From: Ehretia macrophylla
Lineage: Eukaryota; Streptophyta; Magnoliopsida; Boraginales; Ehretiaceae
Reading direction: 5' to 3'
Assembly (NCBI GenBank): GCA_037974665.1
Contig: CM075770.1
Coordinates: forward strand, 2,306,501 to 2,370,500
DNA length: 64,000 nucleotides
Shown here piece after piece: positions 56,160 to 64,000 of the stretch (positions are counted from its first letter, which is position 1; every line of letters begins with the position of its first letter). The position numbers were made by a program, and so were the translations under genes. Below the pieces are notes generated by a model that was not told the origin of the DNA, ran no database searches, and saw only the letters and a list, made by a program, of their open reading frames with translations.

Positions 56160-57687
56160 AGGGAGGGAGATTTATTTAGTCTTTGACGTTTGCAATTACT
56201 ATTTAAGGCTTGGGATTTTAGGCTAATTACGGGAATAGGAATAATAAAATGATGGTTTTAGCCCTGAGTGGATAATGTCTTTGCTTACGTGTCGTGTTAG
56301 TAGAGCTTTGGCGCAGCGTTTCTTTGTCTTTTCGGACGTGAATTTTGGACCCGTGTTTTTTGGGGCTTTGTTTGACTCTGTATCTGATGATGATGATGAT
56401 GATGATGATGAGATGGGATGGGGAATGTGATCTGCACTTAGATTTTCCTAACCCATTTTTGGAATTTGGACCCAGCATTTATGTAGTGCAATTTAATTTA
56501 TTGCTCGAAAAATTACTCGACCACTTCGTACTTATATTAATATTAATATCTCATATATTTGATAAGTCGATCTTAACTAGCCTAAAACTTTTCTTCAATC
56601 TACATCTCCTATGGGTAGATTTACATTCATACGACATCCCATAATAAATGCATTGCTTCTTAGAATATTCCTGTAATTAACCGTTTTTTGAGAGAAGAAA
56701 AAAGAAATAAAAAATAATTTATTTGTATTGGTTAACCCGCTAAAATAGACTAAATAATTTGTGCTTAATTTATAACATCAAGTATATTTATCCTCATCTA
56801 TCTTTGTCTCCACACCGAGCTAATCACAACAACATATTTTTATTTAATATAATCGTTTCAAAACAAGCCAATAATTATACATACACAAAATATAAATATC
56901 ACACGTTAGTTTACATTTTGCATACGTGTATCTATTTGGCTAAAAGGCTTCCAACTAGGTATCCAAGTATAAGAGAAATTACAAACATTTAATTTTGTTA
57001 TGAGGGGGCAATAAATTTATGGACCAAAAAATCTGAACTTTCCAAGTTGTGTAATTAAATCATGCTTATCAAGAGATTATCTCTTCTATTATCCGAAATT
57101 ATTTTATATAAAAATGCATTTATATGCAGCTTTAGGTAATCAATTGACAACTAATCCACAATGAAAGTTCTAATGTCTCTAAAGCTAAGCCAATCCATAT
57201 ATGATAAAAGTCAAAAAAATATGCATAAGACCTCTTTTCCAAAAAAGAAGGGGTTATGTGTCATCATCATTTTTTTTTCATAGTAATTAAATATTTCGAA
57301 TTCTTCATTATTATCTAATATTTAATTGATTTGAATCGTGCGTTAAAATGTATTATTGTATTGTAAAATTTATAATTTTTGGATAAATTCAATACAGTTT
57401 TACTTATGTGAGTTCTTTGTCATCAATAAAAAAAAAAAGTTGCACGATTATCTTTACTTCTTCAATGTTTCATTTGAAGTCATTTAAGTTTCTTTTTTTA
57501 GTCAGAAATTCATTTGAATTGAGAAAGGGACTACTTGTATTAGCAAGTTGATACTAACCATAAAACGTCACGGTGGTCAACTCTTTGCTAAAATTGAATG
57601 GGGAAGGAAACACGTCTGATTTTGACATCTTGATGGAAAATTATCTTTTATTGTGCAATGATGATAAAATATTGCATAACTAAAAAA
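56160..57687. other. Intergenic, MYB upstream side
   Basis: No gene seen. A GAT microsatellite lies at 56385-56410. The rest is AT-rich. Confidence 0.55.
56385..56410. repeat. (TGA)n microsatellite
   Basis: Eight to nine uninterrupted TGA units upstream of the MYB gene. Confidence 0.95.
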
Positions 57688-57783
57688 CTAAGTAAATGTA
57701 TGTTGTTCATTGTGAATATAAAAAATTATAAGTTACTAAGTAAATGTATGTTCTTCATTGTGAATATAAAAAATTATAAGATT
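57688..57783. repeat. 48-bp tandem duplication
   Basis: Two copies starting CTAAGTAAATGTATGTT at 57688 and 57736, nearly identical, including CATTGTGAATATAAAAAATT. Confidence 0.93.
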
Positions 57784-57988
57784 AGTTTTTATAAGTAATG
57801 ATATCTTTTAATATATGTTATACAATTTAATTTTTTTTTAAATTAAAAAAATAAATAAAATAAATAAACGTGTGGTGGACTTAGATATTTCACGTTTTTG
57901 TCTTTAATTTTTACACGGTTGCTATGCCTTCTTGTCTAATACATATAAGCAACATAATAGACTAAGCAAGAAAAGCCACATCAAATAA

Positions 57989-58630
57989 GGTTATCTCTAA
58001 CTGCCTCTCGAATTTTTCTTACAATAGGGATTTAAATAAGTGATTTTTTTTTTTTTTTAGAGATCTCTTAATTCAATTTTATTTTAATAATATTATTTAT
58101 TTTAGGAAGTCGGATATTTTACACCACTTCACTCTTTAAATATAGCTAAAATGAGTGTTTAAAGATGTTGGAGGGCAATAATGAAGGCTTTAAATTGTAA
58201 TAATTATCACTTTTTAACAAAAATAAAGACTCTTAAGAAAAAAAAGCAACACCAATGGACATTTTAGAAACCCAAATCTAAAGTTTTTGTTTAAAGTTAA
58301 CATATTTTAACAAAAATATAGACTAATCTCTATTTTCTTCAACAAATTTGTTGAAGAAAATAGAAGAAAAAGACAAAAAAATTTAGAGACCACATGATAT
58401 CTTCAACAAATTAGATCTAACATTTGACTGATAACTTTAATAAATAAAAAAAAGTTGACAACTTCAAAAAAAATGGAATGGGCAGCGGGTGGGACCATGA
58501 GTCTTTAAATTTAGAGCTCTCATTAGGAATTTTTTTTAAAAAAAAATCTTAAAAAGTACATGCATCTTTAAATGAGACTCTAAATTTATTTATAGAGTTC
58601 TTTAAAATAAAGCCTCTATTAAAGATAGTC
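57989..58630. mobile_element. Tourist-like (PIF/Harbinger-type) element, degenerate
   Basis: Ends GGTTATCTCTAACTGCCTCT at left and, inverted, GACTATCTTTAATAGAGGCT at right agree at about 13 of 20 positions. They are flanked by TAA on both sides (57986-57988, 58631-58633), the usual duplication of this superfamily. AT-rich interior, no coding sequence, with a long perfect palindrome in the centre. Confidence 0.5.
58329..58364. repeat. 36-bp perfect palindrome
   Basis: Centred on CTTCAACAAATTTGTTGAAG and extending to TCTATTTT on the left and AAAATAGA on the right. All 18 base pairs match and there is no loop. Confidence 0.95.
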
Positions 58631-58633
58631 TAA

Positions 58634-60310
58634 GTATTGGGTTAGAGCGATGCCTTTGTTCACTTTGTCTAGGATATGCAGAAACTCGTAGGATATTGAA
58701 TGTGATTCTTTATCTCATCTTGGCTGGTCCATGATGTTATCCTATAATCATTCCTCATCTAAACCAAATCTTGTCAAATCGTTTGATCTAACTTTGGCAT
58801 CAAACGAAGTGCTTAGTAGCTTTATTATGATTAGCTTACCCGAAAGTGTTGGTTAATGATGATTAGCCGTCTTGTCAAACTAGTTCAAGGTGTCATTCAA
58901 AAGCTAGCTTTATAATTAAATATGAGAATTCCCTCCTCTTGCTCAGGTGACCACGGGTTATAATTAAATATTATAGATTTTAAATTTATTTTTTTTAAAT
59001 TATAAATATTATTTAATTTTTAATTAATTTAGAGCATTAATTAGAACACAACACTTCATTACGCGATTTATAACTAAGAATGAACTTAATCTTGTTTTGC
59101 TTAAATTAAAATTTTCATCATAAAAAAAAAGTAATGAGAAATGCATTTTTTTTTTGTTTAAATGAAAGACTAAATCAATATTATATTACATACAAATAAT
59201 ATTACATCTATTAAAAATTAATCTCAGAACCTCTCAAATACAAACTGATAACCATTCCGCTAGAGCAAATGACAAACTGCTCAAGCAATTGGACCCAACG
59301 TAAAGTACATACCAAAAGGCCCAAATTTTCCGGCCGAAAGCATTGCCTAGGTCATTTTACTCGTATACAGGTATGGGCTATGGTTCTATGTTGTTGGACC
59401 TTTGTTTTGGCCCATTTTTGTAACTTGTTTATTTTCTGGGTTAGACTCAGTTGCGTGTAATTTTTTATCTTGTGAACCTTTGTTAAGTTGTTGACCAAAA
59501 AAAAAAAAACCTTTGTTAAGTTGACTATCATATGGTGGTGGTGAGATAAATAGCGTGTATTTGGCTTAGTAGTATGATTCTCATTTTAAATATAAAATGC
59601 GTCGAAATTAATTTTTAAAATCAATAATTTCATTATTATTTCCGCTCATTTTAATTACTCTTATCATTATCATTAAGCAAAAATTGTTACTTTCTCTCCA
59701 TTACCTTACATTTATTATCACTTATTTGAAATATGTTATCACCGTCGCTTTTAGCTCATTCTCATCTACTACCACCACCTTTAAAATTTGTGATCACCAC
59801 CATTTCTGCCTGGCAATTACATCGACCACAACCAACATATCAAGTTATTGTTAGCGCTCTTCTAATTTCATCATCATTTTTGCCCATTCTTGATTAATCT
59901 TGTCATTATTATTGAGCCATAATTGTTATTCTCTCCCGACTACCTCCGCATATATTATCTGTTTGTTATCACCACTATTTTTATCTCATTTGTATATATT
60001 ATTATAACTTCTAAAAATTTATAATTAACATCGTTTCTCCCTCCTTAGTACATCAACCATCCACCACGACCTATTTTTCATCCATTAAATCATTATCATG
60101 ATAAATAACAGCTACTTCCTACATTGGTTTAGCAAAAAATAAGTTGTTTCTACCACCATATAACTCAAATTATTTCATGCAAAGTTAAGGAACAAAAAAA
60201 GGAAAAATAAAAAAATATTCCAAATTCAGACAAGAATCGAGTCCTAAGTCCATCAGAACAACAGCCGTTAAACATTAGCAGCAAAACACACAGCCGTGTG
60301 TGCTTTCACT
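58634..60310. other. Intergenic, upstream of ELF7-like gene
   Basis: No gene seen. Four GGCCCA/TGGGC-type motifs occur at 59288-59415. The remainder is AT-rich. Confidence 0.5.
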
Positions 60311-60316
60311 GTACAC

Positions 60317-60324
60317 TATAAATA
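60317..60324 (+). promoter_or_regulatory. TATA box of the ELF7/PAF1 gene
   Basis: TATAAATA followed by a CT-rich stretch (TTTCTTTCTCTCTGCACC) suggests transcription starting near 60350. Confidence 0.55.
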
Positions 60325-60667
60325 ATAACCAGTCTTTCTTTCTCTCTGCACCCTCCGACCATCTGCTCCGATCACACACACACACACTCTCACAAACAAT
60401 ACTTTTTCTCTCTATTCATTCATATATATATATATATGTATGCCTTAGCGAAGGCTTTTTTTGGTAATTAATTTAATTCAAAATTCGATATTTTTCTAGA
60501 AATTTTCTCTCTCATAGGGTTTTTTTGAGAGCCCAATCGAAATTTAAGTTCGTCTGAAAATCACTGATTTTCAATTGGAAGCTTCGATTCAAATCGGCGT
60601 TCAGCTCAGAGTTTGATTTTCGGCGCGTTTAGGGTTCAATTTTCTACATTCTAAGCTGCAATTCAAG

Positions 60668-60954
60668 GTTCGTTTACCTCAATTTTCTCTCTCTCTTAGG
60701 GTTAGGGTTTGTATTTTAATGCTTTAAAGTGTCAATCTTTTTGAACCTAAACCCTAGGGTTTTGCTTTGCTGTACATAAATATACCCCTCCCAACACATT
60801 CACACATTCTGAGAAGAGAAAATTGAAAAACGTAAACTAATTTTTTATGTGGTTTATATTATACATGAGATTTAAATTTTGTTATTTGTCAAGGTTTTAG
60901 TGTGTGTGTGTGTGTTTGTTGTTTTTCTATTTTGAAATTTTGTTATTGTAATAG
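60668..60954 (+). other. Intron in the 5' untranslated region of the ELF7-like gene
   Basis: AATTCAAG before GTTCGTTTACC gives a donor at 60668, and GTAATAG ends at 60954, 17 bases before the ATG. A (TG)n run lies at 60900-60916. The splice is inferred from consensus only. Confidence 0.55.
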
Positions 60955-60971
60955 CAAAGAGAGAAGGGGTC

Positions 60972-63930
60972 ATGGCTTCTTACAGGCCATTCCCTCCGCC
61001 ACCTCAGTCGACATTTGCACCGGCGCCATTGCCGAACCAGAATGCTTTACAGCCTCCGGGGCCACCACAGCCACCCCCTGGGCAAGGGAGAGGGAGTCAG
61101 TATTCTCAGAATTGGGGATATGGTGGCAATGATGGGTCGAATTATTCTCAGATGGATCCAGGCTCGAATTATCAGCATTATAATCCTTCTTCGGCTAGGA
61201 ATCAAGTGCCACCACCACCTCCCCATCATCAACAGCAGTATGCCCCTCCCCCGCCTCCACCGGATTCTTCATACCCACCTCCACCGCCTCCTTCGATGCC
61301 CTCACAGCCTGCCCCAGCTCCTCCAATTTATTATCCTACTTCTCAACAATATTCACAATACAGTCAGCAACTGCCTTTGCAGCCATTGCAACCGCCTCCC
61401 CCACCTCCGCCTCCTTCCTCCCCTCCCCCTAGCTCTGCAGTTCCACCTCCTCCTCCGCCGTCATCACCACCTCCACCTCCTTCATCCGCTCCTCCTGCAG
61501 GTCAGAGTAAAGAAAGTAGGCCTACGGGTGAGAAGGGACAATCTAGGGATCGGAGAGATTCAGGGTGGCGTGATCCGGGGCAATCTAATCAAGGAGGTTC
61601 ATCAAAACAGCATAAGCCACCAGTGCCTCAAGTGTCAGCAAAGAAACCAAATGGGCCTCCAGGGAGGGTTGAGACGGAGGAAGAGAGGAGATTGAGAAAG
61701 AAGAGGGAGATGGAGAAGCAACGACAAGAGGAGAAGCATAGACATCAATTGAAAGAATCCCAGAGCAGAGTACTACAGAAGACCCAAATGTTATCATCTG
61801 GAATGAAAGGTCATGGGTCCATCAGTGGATCACACATGGGGGACAGGAGGACTACTCCATTACTTAGTGGTGAGAGGATTGAGAACCGGTTGAAGAAACC
61901 GACAACATTCCTTTGCAAGTTGAAGTGAGTATGTCTAAATGCATCAATTTTATAGTTTTGTTACTCGTTCAATTATTTTGTGGTTTCTGTGGATTACATG
62001 GCATGGTAGCAATATTCTAACACCGTAACGGCTGTTGACCTCTTTTTGATATTTTGTGCTGCTTTTTATAATAGTTTGGAGATAGGATGCTTATGTCACT
62101 TTGGCCAAAGCTATCTTTTTGGTAGGTGAATCAGACAGCGTTGTAACGGCTACCTTTTTGAGAAAGTTAATCATGTTAAGATGACCTACCATAAAGTATT
62201 CTAATATTTCAAATTCGAATGCTACTAGTTATATTTCTATAAATTGGCTATTTGGATGTGGGCAAAATTTATGCTTTGAGAAGGCTCTGAAATTGTGTGC
62301 TCTGTTCACCAGAACTCACTTCTCTGATCGTCTGATATGAAGTTTGTGATATGCAATCTTATTGGAAAAAATTGTCTGCTTTACTTACTAATAGTTCAGC
62401 ATTGTAGCTTCTGAAAAACAGGTCTAGCAGGTTGATCAAGATGAGATCTGTATTTGAGTGTGATAATCAGTCAAATAAGAGTTAAAAACTGAGCACCATT
62501 ACATTTCTTACCTTTTAAGTGTTGTCAAAGGCATCAAGAAGATCTTCTTCTCTAGAGTTAAAAGATAGCCAGAAAAGGAAGGGGAAAGCACTTGAACGGA
62601 CAGGTCTTTATTCTTTGTGCCATAAATGAAAAACTATCTTGGTTGTATCATTGAATCAGATGAAGCTCTTTGTACGATGGAAACTGAACTATATACAAAT
62701 AAAGATCATGATGTTGTAGCAGTATTTATTATTCAATGTTTTGTCATATATGCAAATCATTCGTGCTAATGTAATATATGTACTTCCATTTGTCTTTCTC
62801 TTATATTCTCATTTCAGTTATATAATGTACTTCCATTCTTCTTTGCTCATTATTATTATAGGATTGGAAATTTTTGTTTTGTTAGAGCACCTTTCAGTTT
62901 GGGTAATTGGTGCTTTCAGTATTTTATACATCACCATACGTGACATGTTCTTTTGCATTATTATTCCTTCAATACAATTATTTTCTTTAAGGCTGATCTT
63001 TTTTTGGTTATTTATTTATTTATCTTTTTTGTGGTTGCTCTGTCAAGATTCCGCAATGAACTACCAGATCCAACTGCACAGCCAAAGCTAATGACTTTAA
63101 AAAGAGATGAAGATCGGTATGCATTTCTATTACCCTCTTTGTCACTGCTAATCACTTGTTACCACTTCAAATTGCAATGATTGTCAAAAGTTGAAGTATA
63201 ATTGGTCTTCCTCGCTTTATGCAGTATTTAGTTCATCAAGAATAACTATAGAAATTTTACGAACTCAAGGTGGTTGTATTGTTTATGAAGCCCTCTATTG
63301 AATGTTGCAGATTCACAAAGTATGCAATCACTTCATTGGAGAAAATGCATAAGCCCCAGTTATATGTTGAGCCAGATCTTGGAATACCACTGGACCTACT
63401 TGATCTCAGTGTATACAAGTATGTACCTCGCTGCTACCCACCCCCTTTCCCCACCAAAAAAAGAGAAAAAGAATAGAATGGGATGATGAAAAGCCAATTT
63501 TTAACTGGCAACTCAGAAAGTGATTTCTCCAACATTTTCCAGTTATCTTGAGAAGTTGGCTGATTTAGTTATTTATTTTTTAATCTGTTGATTAGTCCTC
63601 CAAAGGGTGAAAGGGTATTTCTTGATCCAGAAGATGAGGAGCTATTACGTGATGATGATCCTATTACGCCGATTAAAAAAGATGGCATAAAAAGAAAAGA
63701 TAGGCCGACTGATAAAGGTGTCTCTTGGCTGGTCAAAACACAGTATATATCCCCTCTTAGCATGGAGGCTGCAAAACAGGTTTCATTTGATTATTATGTA
63801 GTTTGGAAGGTGATTTGCTGCATTCCTGTTTAACACAATATTGTTGCTATATGCAGTCTTTAACTGAAAAACAAGCAAAAGAACTGCGAGAAACGCGAGG
63901 TCGTAACCTATTGGAGACTCTCAATAATAG
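60972..63930 (+). CDS. ELF7: PAF1 homologue (ELF7-type), N-terminal part, continues past window
   Basis: Exons seen: 60972-61924, 63048-63116, 63311-63418, 63596-63779, 63857-63930. They encode the first 462 residues and the gene runs off the window. Residues 1-175 are rich in Pro and Gln. A charged Lys/Glu/Arg helix follows (ETEEERRLRKKREMEKQRQE, ~235-255). The conserved PAF1 domain starts near 308 (PTTFLCKLKFRNELPDP), with FTKYAITSLEK, VEPDLGIPLDLLDLSVY, EDEELLRDDDPITPIKKDGI and SWLVKTQYIS. PAF1 is a core subunit of the Paf1 complex, which travels with RNA polymerase II and promotes H3K4 and H3K36 methylation and H2B ubiquitination. In Arabidopsis ELF7 is needed for FLC expression and delayed flowering. 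Start chosen at MASYRP, as in the family. All splice phases agree; the last exon ends in phase 2. Confidence 0.94.
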
Positions 63931-64000
63931 GTAAGTTGTCCGTCTCAAAGCCATCTAGATAGAACATGCCCGTCTTTGATTGGCCTTGATTAATCTTTTT

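Noticed and set aside
60972-61700. 226-codon alternative plus frame and minus frames in the ELF7 first exon
   Set aside because: They are frame shadows of the Pro-rich PAF1 N terminus. The chosen frame continues into conserved PAF1 exons with matching phases.

Overview
This is a stretch of plant nuclear chromosome, most likely from a eudicot. The genes have many short exons, AT-rich introns with GT-AG borders and CT-rich leaders, and each matches a well-known plant family. I cannot fix the species from the window. No rRNA, tRNA, organellar, bacterial or CRISPR features are visible.

Six protein-coding genes can be supported. From left to right: a one-exon DUF761 (ACRE146-like) gene on the minus strand (891-1484); a 16-exon MUT9-like / photoperiod-pathway casein-kinase-I-type nuclear kinase (6137-11992, plus); a 22-exon full-size ABCG/PDR transporter of the ABCG29/35/36 type (20561-32504, plus); a 20-exon chloroplast-type NADP-dependent malic enzyme (44508-50614, plus); a 3-exon single-repeat SHAQKYF MYB repressor related to KUA1/MYBH/MYBS3 (51862-55928, minus); and the first part of the PAF1 homologue ELF7 (60972 onward, plus, cut by the window end). 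I assembled all exons by hand. Every internal junction keeps phase and GT-AG borders except one in the kinase gene. The genes look independently transcribed. Two (kinase and ELF7) act on chromatin and flowering-related transcription in known plants, but nothing here shows they are co-regulated.

Between and inside genes the window is rich in transposable elements, several of which I could bound by target-site duplications (TSDs). They include three Mutator-type terminal-inverted-repeat elements (14631-15070, 16481-17727, 43548-43929), four hAT-type insertions inside introns of the ABCG gene, a Tourist-like element with a 36-bp perfect palindrome (57989-58630), and one CACTA terminus (33225) followed by decayed exons of an oligosaccharyltransferase 48-kDa subunit gene (34255-34855). 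There is also a complete-ended but internally deleted Ty1/copia retrotransposon on the minus strand (36176-41882), with two 864-bp LTRs and a 5-bp TSD.

The most unusual pieces are the Mutator-type element whose core is a ~200-bp minisatellite of G-rich, quadruplex-prone blocks; the captured OST48 exons beside a CACTA end; the copia element with integrase joined to the RNase H tail; and the kinase intron that cannot be spliced in frame with GT-AG borders. I saw no evidence for a wholly new molecular system.
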